In this document: piece by piece, positions 42,573-51,358 of the stretch
How positions within the stretch are numbered: the stretch's first letter is position 1
How the letters are laid out: each line of letters opens with the position of its first letter
From: Prosthecobacter debontii
GTDB lineage: Bacteria > Verrucomicrobiota > Verrucomicrobiia > Verrucomicrobiales > Verrucomicrobiaceae
Direction: 5' to 3'
Assembly: GCF_900167535.1 (NCBI RefSeq)
Contig: NZ_FUYE01000006.1
Span: 1-64,000 of the forward strand
DNA: 64,000 nt
Position numbers and translations under genes: made by a program
Notes under the pieces: model-generated
Database searches by the model: none
What the model was told of the DNA's origin: nothing
Seen by the model: the letters and a program-made list of their open reading frames with translations, nothing else

Positions 42573-43944
42573 GAAGGTTCCGTCCGTATGGCGGCTGATT
42601 TTGCTGTTGGTGGCGGTGGTGTCCATCTGCATCGCCACGATCCTGGTGTTCGTCCGCATGGCGGTGAATCAGGACATGCGGCAGTTTCATCGCAATCGCA
42701 TCTCCGATGAGCTGATGCAATACTCCGCCATCTACACGCAGAGCGGGCTGGCGGGGGTGAAGCGGGTGTTTCAGGCCACCCCGCGCCCACTGAGTCATGA
42801 TGCCATGCGGCTGACCACGGCCTCCGGACAGATCATCTCTGAAGAGATGTCATCCGCAGCTAAAGGCTTCATTTGGCCCGAACAAACGATGCGATCATTG
42901 TTAGATAAAGGGGATATGGACCTGATGGAAGTGGCCGCCACGGATCGTGAAGGCCGCCTGTATCTGGGGGCCATCCGGCTCTGGGATGGCAATACTCTGT
43001 GGATGGGCAGGGCGGATACGCAGTCACGCATGCACTTGCGCAATATCGAGTGGCATTTGTGGTTCGCGGGACTCACTGCCGCCATGATCCTTTTGCTCCC
43101 CGTCATGTGGTTTCGCCATGAGGTGCTGCGGCCCATCCTCTCCTTCACCCGCACTGCGGAGCGCATGCGGCTGCCGGGGAATAACAGCCGCTTGCGCGGG
43201 CAGGAGGCCATCCCTGAACTGCGAGCCCTGGCCTCGGTGGTGAACATCGGTCTCGATCAGATCCAGGCCCTGACACGCGAGCTCCAGACCACCAATGACT
43301 TCCTGGCCCACGAGCTGCGCACCCCGCTGGCACGCATCCGAGGAAACTTGGAGCATTTCCATGATGAAACCGACAACGAGGCCGCGCGTGAAGCAGCCGC
43401 CCGCAGTCTGGAAGAGATCGATCGTGCCACCCAACTGGTGCAGACGCTGCTGACCATCCGAGCCGGGGATCACGCCGCGCTGCGCCTGCATCGTCAAGTC
43501 ACCTCCCTGGATGAGCTGTTGACGGATCTGGTGGAGCTTTTCGTGCCGGCGGCGGAAGATCGGAAGCTGATTCTCAAACTGGTGCCGGGCCTGAGCATGA
43601 CGCTGAACATCGATCGCGAATTGCTGACGCAGGCCGTCTCCAATTTGCTCGATAACGCGCTGGCCTACAACCGACCTGGCGGCCAGATCAGCGTGAGCTG
43701 GCAGGGCGAAGGCACCGGTGCCATCATCTCCGTGGAGGATACCGGCCCCGGGCTGCATCCGGATGAGATCGAAATCATCTGGGACCGCTACGTGCGTGGC
43801 AGCGCTGCCCGCCCCAAGAGCTCCGGCATGGGCCTGGGGCTCAGCCTCGTGCGCTCCATCGCCATGGCGCATGGCGGGTATTCCGGTGCCCACAATCGCG
43901 AGGGAGGCGGGGCGGTCTTCTGGATCCATATTCCGGGAAATTGA
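42550..43944 (+). CDS. Membrane sensor histidine kinase
   Basis: Two membrane helices (about 13-36 and 177-199) enclose a periplasmic sensor of about 140 residues with no recognisable fold. A HAMP-like linker precedes the dimerisation helix with phospho-acceptor His254 in FLAHELRTPLARIRGN. The ATPase domain shows NLLDNALAYNRPGG (N box), EDTGPGLHPDEIEIIWDRY (G1) and SSGMGLGLSLVRSIAMAHGG (G2). The ATG at 42550 overlaps the response regulator end. A frame beginning at 42514 would add 12 residues. Only 62 bases separate it from the ECF sigma gene. Confidence 0.95.
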   Translation: MFLKLWREKVPSVWRLILLLVAVVSICIATILVFVRMAVNQDMRQFHRNRISDELMQYSAIYTQSGLAGVKRVFQATPRPLSHDAMRLTTASGQIISEEMSSAAKGFIWPEQTMRSLLDKGDMDLMEVAATDREGRLYLGAIRLWDGNTLWMGRADTQSRMHLRNIEWHLWFAGLTAAMILLLPVMWFRHEVLRPILSFTRTAERMRLPGNNSRLRGQEAIPELRALASVVNIGLDQIQALTRELQTTNDFLAHELRTPLARIRGNLEHFHDETDNEAAREAAARSLEEIDRATQLVQTLLTIRAGDHAALRLHRQVTSLDELLTDLVELFVPAAEDRKLILKLVPGLSMTLNIDRELLTQAVSNLLDNALAYNRPGGQISVSWQGEGTGAIISVEDTGPGLHPDEIEIIWDRYVRGSAARPKSSGMGLGLSLVRSIAMAHGGYSGAHNREGGGAVFWIHIPGN

Positions 43945-44006
43945 AGCGTTTTTGGAAAACCCCTGTCATACAGGCGGAGAGACCAGGTCACTCACCTGAC
44001 AAATGA

Positions 44007-44540
44007 ATGGAGCGCGAACTTGCCGACAACCTCGACGCCCTGCATGCCGATGCCTTTGGCTGGGCGCTGCACTGCTGCGGCGGAGATCACCATCGGGCCG
44101 AGGAAGTGCTGCAGAATGCGTATCTGAAACTCGCGCGCGGCAGCTTGCAGCGCCAAGGCGGCTCCAGCTTCAAGACCTGGTGGTTCGGCATCATCCGCCT
44201 CACCGCCCGCGAGGAGGCGCGTCGGCAATGGTATCGGGAAAGCCTGCTCAGCAAGCTGTGGCGTCAGGGCCAAAGCGAAACGCGGGTGACGCCACCCTCT
44301 CCTTCACGACAGGTGGAGCAGGACGAACAAACTTTGCAACTGCGTCAGGCCCTGGGCATGTTACCCGCACGTCAGGCCGAGGCGCTGCATCTGGTGTTTT
44401 ATCAGGACCTGTCTCTCAGCGAGGCCGCCGCCGTCATGCAGGTCAGCCTAGGTTCCGTGCGCCAGCATTACGAACGCGGCAAAGCACGTTTGAGAACCCT
44501 CCTTTCACCTTCCTCTCCCACTCATGACCATGGACCCTGA
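44007..44540 (+). CDS. ECF-type RNA polymerase sigma factor
   Basis: Sigma-70 region 2 lies at about residues 10-75 (ALHCCGGDHHRAEEVLQNAYLKLARG, then FKTWWFGIIRLTAREEARR). Region 4 is at about 110-165 (LGMLPARQAEALHLVFYQDLSLSEAAAVMQVSLGSVRQHYERGKARLR). The absence of region 3 and the 177-residue length make it an ECF factor. The start ATG at 44007 is the second of two overlapping ATGs and opens the frame. It overlaps the next gene by 17 bases, so a regulator partner is expected there. Confidence 0.93.
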   Translation: MERELADNLDALHADAFGWALHCCGGDHHRAEEVLQNAYLKLARGSLQRQGGSSFKTWWFGIIRLTAREEARRQWYRESLLSKLWRQGQSETRVTPPSPSRQVEQDEQTLQLRQALGMLPARQAEALHLVFYQDLSLSEAAAVMQVSLGSVRQHYERGKARLRTLLSPSSPTHDHGP

Positions 44541-44880
44541 AGCCCAGCTCCGAGATCGCTTCCAGCAGATGCGGCGTGCAGATCATGCCGAAGCACCGGC
44601 TTGGAATCCTGACCTGCTGCAAGCTCCGCGCCTAGCAGCTCCGCAGCGTTCTTTCGCGTGGTTCGTCGGGGCTCCCTTGGCTGCGGCGCTGGTGCTGATG
44701 CTGGCCTTGGGCGTGACCTTCGAGGAAGCCGTTCCCGTCGCTGAACAACCTCGGCTTGCCGAGTCCCTCCCGGTCTTGCTGGAGGCGCCCCCGGCGGAGC
44801 TCTTCGCCAGTCTTGATGAATCCTTTGCTGCGCCGAGTGATGCCCTGCTGCCTGCGCATCTCACCCTTTCCCTGCCATGA
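44524..44880 (+). CDS. Single-pass membrane protein, probable anti-sigma factor partner
   Basis: The N-terminal 40 residues are hydrophilic and would face the cytoplasm (DPEAQLRDRFQQMRRADHAEAP). One membrane helix follows at about 43-64 (FAWFVGAPLAAALVLMLALGV), and then a short acidic periplasmic tail. The topology and its position, overlapping the ECF gene, fit an anti-sigma factor. There is no zinc-binding HxxxCxxC motif. Function is therefore inferred from context only. Confidence 0.6.
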   Translation: MTMDPEAQLRDRFQQMRRADHAEAPAWNPDLLQAPRLAAPQRSFAWFVGAPLAAALVLMLALGVTFEEAVPVAEQPRLAESLPVLLEAPPAELFASLDESFAAPSDALLPAHLTLSLP

Positions 44881-45710
44881 AACACTTTGGTTTCGTCTTT
44901 TCACTGCTAACACTTCCGCTCTTCGCCGGACCGGAGATCTTGCTTCAGAGCGGCCTGATCACCCCGGAGATGATCGTCACTCTCAAGCCCGAGTTGCAGC
45001 TCACCTCTGCGCAGGAGGCGACGATGACCCAGATCGCTCAAGCATTGCAAGCGGAGGCCGCGCCGCTGGAAAAGCAGGTGCGTGAGCGGCAGCGCGAGTT
45101 GGTGCAAAGCCTGCGCAAACCGGAAACCGGCCAGGAACAGGCAGCGGCTCGGCTGGATGCCCTGATGGAGGCGGAGGCTGCGGTGAAACATCTGCACCTC
45201 AAGGCGCTGGTGCAGTTGCGGGATGTGCTGGATCCTGAGCAGCAAAAGAAGGCGCTGACTTTGGCGTCCTCCAAACAGGCGCGGCGTGCAGGTCTGGAGT
45301 CGCGAGTGCGGGAGAAGGCGGCGCGTTTACGCATGGCGGTGGACTCCCTCGGCGTGCCGCCCACGCAGGCGATGCAAAAGCGCGGCGGCGAGATCGAGGC
45401 CCTGATCCGCCAGGGAGAGTGGACTGCAGCGGATCAGGCACTGGATCAGCTCATGCTGGAGAGTCAGGTGGATGAGGCGGAACTGCCCCCTCCTGCGGAT
45501 TTCTCCAGCTATGAGCCCGGAGACACCGATGTGGAATCTCTCAAAGCCCGCTATGAGAAAGTGGCTGCGGCGGCGCAGTCGCTCATCTCCATCCAACAGG
45601 TGAAGCAACTGCTGAAAGCTAAAGAAGCCCTCGAAGAAGCCAAAGCCACCGAGGATGCCGAAGCTGTGGGACGAGCGCTCACTTGGGCAGAGCAGATGCT
45701 GAAGCTCTGA
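44877..45710 (+). CDS. Periplasmic Spy/CpxP-like helical protein
   Basis: A signal peptide (1-18) precedes an almost fully helical protein of 277 residues with heptad character and many Glu, Gln and Lys residues. An LTSAQ motif near residue 42 matches the LTxxQ signature of Spy/CpxP periplasmic chaperone-like proteins, which sense misfolding or metal stress. It is longer than Spy (about 160 residues). It overlaps the previous gene by four bases (ATGA), tying it to the ECF sigma operon. It may act as the stress sensor or effector of that system. Confidence 0.65.
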   Translation: MKHFGFVFSLLTLPLFAGPEILLQSGLITPEMIVTLKPELQLTSAQEATMTQIAQALQAEAAPLEKQVRERQRELVQSLRKPETGQEQAAARLDALMEAEAAVKHLHLKALVQLRDVLDPEQQKKALTLASSKQARRAGLESRVREKAARLRMAVDSLGVPPTQAMQKRGGEIEALIRQGEWTAADQALDQLMLESQVDEAELPPPADFSSYEPGDTDVESLKARYEKVAAAAQSLISIQQVKQLLKAKEALEEAKATEDAEAVGRALTWAEQMLKL

Positions 45711-45836
45711 AGGCTGTGATGGGCTGCCGCATGAGGGGGGAGAATGCTTGGAGGTCTGACGGCGGTTCCGTTCATGACCTTGCGGTTACAGATCCCTCGT
45801 TAGGCCTTTCGTTGCAGGCAGGAGTGCCCGCATCAC

Positions 45837-46307
45837 TCACAGCATCAGCCGATAAGCCAGATCACAGCGGGCGGAGCAATGCTCCGGCTGATAGGGCTGA
45901 AACCCGGCGCGTTCATACATCGCGGTGGCTTCCTTCAGGACGCTGGCGGTTTCCAGGTGGATCTCGCGGAAGCCCAGCTCACGGGCGCGCTGGAGAGCAT
46001 GGTCCAGCAGCGTTCGGCCGATGCCACGGCCACGGTGCTGCGGCAGGAGATACATTTTGCGCAGCTCGCAGAGGCCTTCACCCTGGGGTTGTAAACCCAC
46101 GCTTGCGATGATTTTTCCATTCGGGTCAACCACCACCTCGAAGCAGCCACCGCGTTGAGCATAGTGGCCTTCGAGGTCAAAAAGATCCGCATCGGTGGTG
46201 CTGAGGTCGGCTTGCAGACCATACTCCGCCAGCACGCTGAGCACGACGGCGCGGACGGCTTCGCAATCGGCATTCGTGGCAGGACGGAGGGTGTATCCAG
46301 GAGGCAT
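45837..46307 (-). CDS. GNAT family N-acetyltransferase
   Basis: The acetyl-CoA binding motif A is complete: CELRKMYLLPQHRGRGIGRTLLDHALQRARELG, with the RGRGIG loop. Motif B follows as ATAMYERAGFQPY. The N-terminal LRPATNADCEAVRAVV is the usual first strand and helix. The ATG at 46307 gives 156 residues. The frame upstream adds 15 residues lacking homology. The substrate cannot be read from the sequence. Confidence 0.9.
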   Translation of the reverse strand: MPPGYTLRPATNADCEAVRAVVLSVLAEYGLQADLSTTDADLFDLEGHYAQRGGCFEVVVDPNGKIIASVGLQPQGEGLCELRKMYLLPQHRGRGIGRTLLDHALQRARELGFREIHLETASVLKEATAMYERAGFQPYQPEHCSARCDLAYRLML

Positions 46308-46370
46308 GGCTGGCGGGCTTTTCAAAGCAAGCCAAGGCTGGGCGGAAAGCAAGATCGGAAAGCGTGGGAC

Positions 46371-49300
46371 TTACCGACGGCGGCGCAGGATGAGGCTGGT
46401 CAAACCGAGGCCGAGGAAGAAGAGGCGGCTGGGCTCGGGCACCACCACCAGGGTGGAGATGGAGAGCACCCCGGTGGTGAGCAGGCTATCCACATTCCAG
46501 GCCAGGCCTTCGGGGAGCGTGGGGAGATCGTAGGTCGCGAACCCGCCCTGCACAGGGGTGGTGAGGCCAGACCAGTCGAAGAGCTGCCATTGATCATTCA
46601 ACGCCCAGGTTGTCATGCCGTTGGGGTTACTCACGCGCAGCGTGGTGCCTGCACCGAGGGTGACTTGGCCGCTGATCTTCAGACGATCGGCTGCCAGGGC
46701 ATTGGCGGTGTTATCACCCGAGCCAGAGCCGGAGATGAGATCCATCGAGATGTAGGCTTGGTTTTGCAGCGTCAGCATGCCAGCTCCCGTGGTATCCAGG
46801 GTGAGAGTGCCGGCACTCACGCTGAGGCCAGGCAGACCGGGATTCAGCGTGCCGCCGGAGATGAGGATGGATTGACCATCGCCAGGGGCCACGCGGCCGG
46901 TTCCGCCCAGGGTCGCCCCAGCCTGCACCGTGACACTGCCGAGACCTGTGGCTGAGCCTGGGAGGGCCGGGTTATTGTTGGCGAGCAGGATGCCCTGACG
47001 GACGGTGGTGCCACCACTGTAGGTGCTGCTGCCGGTGAGCGCCCAGGTGCCCACTCCTTCTTTCTCCAGCTTGCCCAGGATGGTGCTGGAGGCATCGGCG
47101 AAGCTGACGATTTCATTCAGGCCGGTGTTCGTTCCGGTCAGGCGCAGGGTGCGGTCGGCGGCGTTGCTGCCGCCTGCGGTGAATGGGGCGGTGAATTTCA
47201 GAGTGCCAGTGCCGGCGTTTTCCAGGACGGCGGTGACGGTGACAATGTCGCCTACATCATCGGAGTTGGTGACGCTGACCGGGCGGTTGGTCACGGAGTC
47301 GGCGCTGCCGATGTATTTTAAAATGGCGGTGGCGTAGGAACCCGCGGTGCCGGTGGTTTGGTTGGCCATGAGGATGGTGCCTGCGGAACTGTTGAAGTCC
47401 CCGGTGCCCAGGGAGCTGACTTCGCCAATGTTGGCCAGCTTTTCCACCACGATGGTGCCGCGTGAGTTGATGGTGGCGCCTGCATACGTGTTGTTAGGCC
47501 CGAGTGAGAGGGAGCCGTCGATGGCGGAGAGGCGCACTTCGATGTTGTTTTCATACTGGCCTGATCCGCCGATGATGCCGTTGCTAAAAGTGCTGGGGGT
47601 GGTTGTCGAGCCTGCGAGCAAGATCTGTGACATGGTGGAGGCACCGCCGACGATACGGTTCTCTGTGCCGACGCCCTGCGTGGTGATGTAGTCCATGTTA
47701 AAGGTCACACCGGTGCTCTCACTGCCGAGGATGATCTTCCCGCTGTTGCTGCCGGAGCCGAGGATGAACTCGATGTTGTTGTTCACACTACTGCCAGCGG
47801 CGAACTGAATGGCCCCCTCATAGACACGCAGGTTTCCGCTGAAGGTATTGGCTCCCGACAGGACGACCAACCCCGGTCCGGTTTTCGCGACGGAGACGGT
47901 GGCGGCGGTTCCAGTGCTGCTGAGGGAATTGGTGATGCCGCCGGTGATGTAAAGGGCACCCTGGGTGTTGTTCTGGATGATGTTGAGGTCAGGATTGACA
48001 CTGGCCACCGTCGCCGGAGACGGGCGGAGAAAATCGGTGGAGATGGTCACGGACTGAGCGCCCACGGTGCTGGAGACGAGGATGCCGCTGGTGGTGAGGG
48101 TGGTGGCCGCTGCGCCATCGGTGATCAAGGTATCCTGCGCCTGGGCAAAGCGGAGCGTCGTCGTGGTGGTGTCTGCACTCAGGGTGGTGGTAGCTGTGAC
48201 GAGGTTGGCATTGCCACTGAGAGAGGTCGCGGTGGAGTTGACATAACCGCCGATGGAAGAGAGCGTGACGACTGGGCGTGTGCTGCCGCTGAGCACGCCG
48301 GTAGCGGCCCATTCATCTCCATTCACACTGTCTCGGATATAGGCATAGGCGCGGCCATTGTAACTGATGAGGGTATTGTTAGACCCCGTGTTCAGGCGCA
48401 GGCTTGTCCCGCTAGGCAGATCCAGACCGAGGATGCTCCAGGCATTTCGGGTCACCGTGCCGAAGTTCAAGGTCAGGCTGCTGGCTCCATTCGGCACCAG
48501 GGTGATGTCGGCTTTGTTCGAGAGGGAGAGCGTGCCCAGCGTTTGGGAGTTGGTGGCGCCTGCGGCACCCGTCAGCTTCAGTGCGGTGCTGTTCAGTCCC
48601 ATGGCCACCGGTGTGGCAATGCCGTTGTAGAGAATGTCCGTGGAGGGGGAGTAGGCATCTGAAAAGTCCAGGTGCACGGTGCCTGCGGAGAGCGTCATCG
48701 CCCCCGTGAAGGTCTGCGTGCCTGCAAAGGTGAGCGTGCCGGCGCCATCTTTCGTGATGACGTTGCTTGAGGCATTCATTTTGCCTCGGATGGTGATGTC
48801 CCCGGCCCCACCGAAGGCGGTGGTGGCTCCGGAGGCGCTGGAGGTGATGGCATCCGTGGTGCCGCTGGTGGCGCGGAAGATGAGGGTGCCGGATTCACTG
48901 TTGATGCGTGTCGGTTGGCCCACCGTCACGGCCCGGACCACCGTGTTGTCACCATCGGTATTGATCAGGGCCCCGGTGTTTTTGAAACCGAAACCGTTGA
49001 GGATGATCGGTTCATCGGTGGTGATGCCACCGCCCAAGCGCAGCGTGCCATTCACCAAGACCGTGGTATTTGCCCCCGAGAGGACGCTGTCACCGAGCCC
49101 CATGGAATGGCGGATCTCCAGCTCACCACTGCTGATCTGGGTGCTGCCGCTGTAGGTGTTCGCTCCGGCGAGGATGGTTTTCCCTGTGCCGTTGATGAAG
49201 AGGGAAACCGCACTCTGAATGGAGGAATTGACGGTGAGAGTGCCACTCGTGGACAGGTTGGTCAGCCAGAGTTGGCCATTGCCAGTGGCGGCCTGGATCG

Positions 49301-50927
49301 CCCCTGCATAGCCTTCCATGCCGACGACCAAGCTCTTCGCATCCTTGGTGATCTGAATGCCTCCCACGCTGCCGAGCTTCAGGAGGCTGCCATCCCCCAC
49401 ATCCACCAGGCGGGCCGTGGTGGTATCGTTCATGGAGATGGAATTCACCTGAAAGGTGCCAAAGCCGCCAAACACATCCTCGGTGGAGTATTCATTGATG
49501 TTCACATCCGCATTGATGCCCATGGTGCTCAGCATGGCTCCGTCCAGAAAAATGGCCGAGCCGGAGAAGGCCTGGAGTTGGCCATTTTCCACCTTGGCCC
49601 AAGAGCCGAAGTCTTCTTTATTCACCAGGGTGGCCCACGGACCCAGGAAGCCGTTGGCCATGCTAGAGGTGATGGAACTGGAAGCGTCGGTGCTAAAAGC
49701 GATGGAGCCGGTGCCGCTGCGGGTGATGGTGCCGAGGTTCAGAGAAACGCTGCCGCCGATCCCCGAGGTCAGGGTGACATTCGAGCGGGTGCCGGACACG
49801 ACGACATTGCCGAAACGCTGACTGTTCTCGGTGCCGTCTTTGCCCTGAATGATGAAGGTGCTGTTGCCCTGAGAGCCTCCGATCATTGCCAGGCCACCTG
49901 CCGTGGTCACCCCCTGATAGAGCATATCACTCTGAGGCGCTCCAGCAGCGGCAAAGTTCAGGATCGTGATGCCCCCGGCGGTGGCGCCTGAGCGGCCAAA
50001 GGTGGTGGTGCCCTTGTAGGTGCTGGTGCCATTGAGGGTGAGCACACTGTTGGCGGAGCTGGCGAAGCGCTGGAAGCCATAGCCGAGGCCGTTGTCCGTG
50101 ATGGCGGAGTCAATGCTGGTGTTGAGGATACCGCGGTTGGTCATGATCCCGGCATCGGCCGAGAGGGTGATGCCTCCGGTGAAGCGGATGCTCGAACTGT
50201 CGATGCGGATGGCCCCGTTGCCCTGGCCGTTCCCGGCGATGCTGATGGGGATGGTGTAGTTGTTGCTCGTGCCCCCGGTGGCGAGCACACTGCCCGACTG
50301 CACATTCACGCTGTCCATGCCGCTGATGTTGTTGAAGCCCGTGAGCAGGAGGAAGATGCCGTTATCCGCCGCGCGGGCATTGACGTTGAGCACGCCTTTG
50401 AGGTCTGGATTGGCAGAGCCGAAGCGGATGTATTGAAAGCCATTGATGCGAGTCTCCACCGGGCGCTGAAGTGTGAGTCCGTTGCCTTTCAGCACGGAGT
50501 TGAGATTGATGAAGAGCACGGAGCCGCTGCCGCTGGAGGAGTTGTTGGCCGCTTCGATGACCGCATTATCGGCAAACTGAAGCGTGCCGCCGTTGATGGT
50601 GTGAGCGATGGTGACGGGTAGATCCTGACCGGTGGAGGTGCTCAGGGCATTGAAGCGCATGCCGCCGACATTGAGGGTGCCCTGCACGGTGATGGTGCCG
50701 CCAGTTTTGCTCGCGGTGCTGCCGAAGGAGGCGATGGTGGAGCCGCTGTTGTCCCAGGTGGTATTGCCGCTGCCGGTATTCCACAGAGCGTCGGTCAGGT
50801 TCCAGTTGCCATTGCCATTTTGCACTCCGTCAGCGGCGTTGGGATCCCAAAAGAGCTGGGCTGAAGCGTGGGGGCTCACCATCAGGAAGAGACTGACGGC
50901 GAGTGAAAAGCAGGACGAGTTTTTCAT
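46371..50927 (-). CDS. PATR-repeat surface protein with PEP-CTERM anchor, second copy
   Basis: The signal peptide (KNSSCFSLAVSLFLMVSPHASAQ) is followed by LFWDPNAADGVQNGNGNWN, an opening typical for PATR proteins. The beta-helix repeats follow (for example KDGAGTLTFAGTQTFTGAMTL). It ends with PEPSR, a hydrophobic stretch and an arginine run, the exosortase-recognised PEP-CTERM signal. The length of 1518 residues is similar to the paralogue at 17710-22722, but the repeats are degenerate and the two are not close copies. The ATG at 50927 begins the signal peptide and sits in an inverted repeat and in a four-base overlap with the leader ORF. No exosortase gene is in the window. Confidence 0.88.
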   Translation of the reverse strand: MKNSSCFSLAVSLFLMVSPHASAQLFWDPNAADGVQNGNGNWNLTDALWNTGSGNTTWDNSGSTIASFGSTASKTGGTITVQGTLNVGGMRFNALSTSTGQDLPVTIAHTINGGTLQFADNAVIEAANNSSSGSGSVLFINLNSVLKGNGLTLQRPVETRINGFQYIRFGSANPDLKGVLNVNARAADNGIFLLLTGFNNISGMDSVNVQSGSVLATGGTSNNYTIPISIAGNGQGNGAIRIDSSSIRFTGGITLSADAGIMTNRGILNTSIDSAITDNGLGYGFQRFASSANSVLTLNGTSTYKGTTTFGRSGATAGGITILNFAAAGAPQSDMLYQGVTTAGGLAMIGGSQGNSTFIIQGKDGTENSQRFGNVVVSGTRSNVTLTSGIGGSVSLNLGTITRSGTGSIAFSTDASSSITSSMANGFLGPWATLVNKEDFGSWAKVENGQLQAFSGSAIFLDGAMLSTMGINADVNINEYSTEDVFGGFGTFQVNSISMNDTTTARLVDVGDGSLLKLGSVGGIQITKDAKSLVVGMEGYAGAIQAATGNGQLWLTNLSTSGTLTVNSSIQSAVSLFINGTGKTILAGANTYSGSTQISSGELEIRHSMGLGDSVLSGANTTVLVNGTLRLGGGITTDEPIILNGFGFKNTGALINTDGDNTVVRAVTVGQPTRINSESGTLIFRATSGTTDAITSSASGATTAFGGAGDITIRGKMNASSNVITKDGAGTLTFAGTQTFTGAMTLSAGTVHLDFSDAYSPSTDILYNGIATPVAMGLNSTALKLTGAAGATNSQTLGTLSLSNKADITLVPNGASSLTLNFGTVTRNAWSILGLDLPSGTSLRLNTGSNNTLISYNGRAYAYIRDSVNGDEWAATGVLSGSTRPVVTLSSIGGYVNSTATSLSGNANLVTATTTLSADTTTTTLRFAQAQDTLITDGAAATTLTTSGILVSSTVGAQSVTISTDFLRPSPATVASVNPDLNIIQNNTQGALYITGGITNSLSSTGTAATVSVAKTGPGLVVLSGANTFSGNLRVYEGAIQFAAGSSVNNNIEFILGSGSNSGKIILGSESTGVTFNMDYITTQGVGTENRIVGGASTMSQILLAGSTTTPSTFSNGIIGGSGQYENNIEVRLSAIDGSLSLGPNNTYAGATINSRGTIVVEKLANIGEVSSLGTGDFNSSAGTILMANQTTGTAGSYATAILKYIGSADSVTNRPVSVTNSDDVGDIVTVTAVLENAGTGTLKFTAPFTAGGSNAADRTLRLTGTNTGLNEIVSFADASSTILGKLEKEGVGTWALTGSSTYSGGTTVRQGILLANNNPALPGSATGLGSVTVQAGATLGGTGRVAPGDGQSILISGGTLNPGLPGLSVSAGTLTLDTTGAGMLTLQNQAYISMDLISGSGSGDNTANALAADRLKISGQVTLGAGTTLRVSNPNGMTTWALNDQWQLFDWSGLTTPVQGGFATYDLPTLPEGLAWNVDSLLTTGVLSISTLVVVPEPSRLFFLGLGLTSLILRRRR

Positions 50928-50977
50928 GGTGCAGGAGGGTTCATCACCAGCGCCAGGCCGTGGACCTCCTGCACCAT
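50924..50977 (-). CDS. Candidate 17-codon leader peptide overlapping the PATR start
   Basis: Read on the minus strand, an ATG at 50977 opens a frame of 17 codons (MVQEVHGLALVMNPPAP). Its TGA overlaps the ATG of the PATR gene as ATGA. The beginning of the leader (CATGGTGCAGGAGG) and the PATR start region (CCTCCTGCACCATG) form a perfect 14-bp inverted repeat, so both start codons would be paired in one hairpin. Translation of the leader would open it. A chance origin cannot be excluded. Confidence 0.4.
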   Translation of the reverse strand: MVQEVHGLALVMNPPAP

Positions 50978-51358
50978 GAAGGTGCTTATTTTTGCAGATC
51001 GGGCTCCGGGGGGGATGCGGGTTAACTAACAGCACCGCACGTGCCAAACCAGGGCTGCGGGGGCACACTCAACACGGAAGTATCAGTGTTGGTTGCACAC
51101 GGTCCTCCCCATGAAAAAGGGGGGATTGGGGATCGTCTTGGGGGAGGCCTCTAGGAGCGCGTAAGGCCTTCGGTTTCAGGTTAAGAGATCCCCAGGCGGG
51201 ACCGTAAAGTTGCACGAAATCCCGTCCCTAGGGCAAGTCTAGAGACATTGGGTATTGGGTGACGAAGCTCTTGGTTAGGTTGAGGCCTCGCTTGACGGTC
51301 TCTGGCGTCGGCGAAAGGGACGTTTCGTCACGCAACGTGGGCGTCTGCCCGAGCCGCG
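50978..51358. other. Upstream region of the PATR gene, no further gene
   Basis: This gap holds the presumed promoter of the PATR gene and the 3' end of the M42 peptidase transcript. A short stem (TCCTCCCC against GGGGGGA near 51105-51125) is present. I see no coding sequence, RNA or confident promoter boxes. Confidence 0.5.

Noticed and set aside
17710-50927. Type V autotransporters, because of the PATR repeats
   Set aside because: Neither long PATR protein ends in a beta-barrel. Both end in PEP-CTERM signals.
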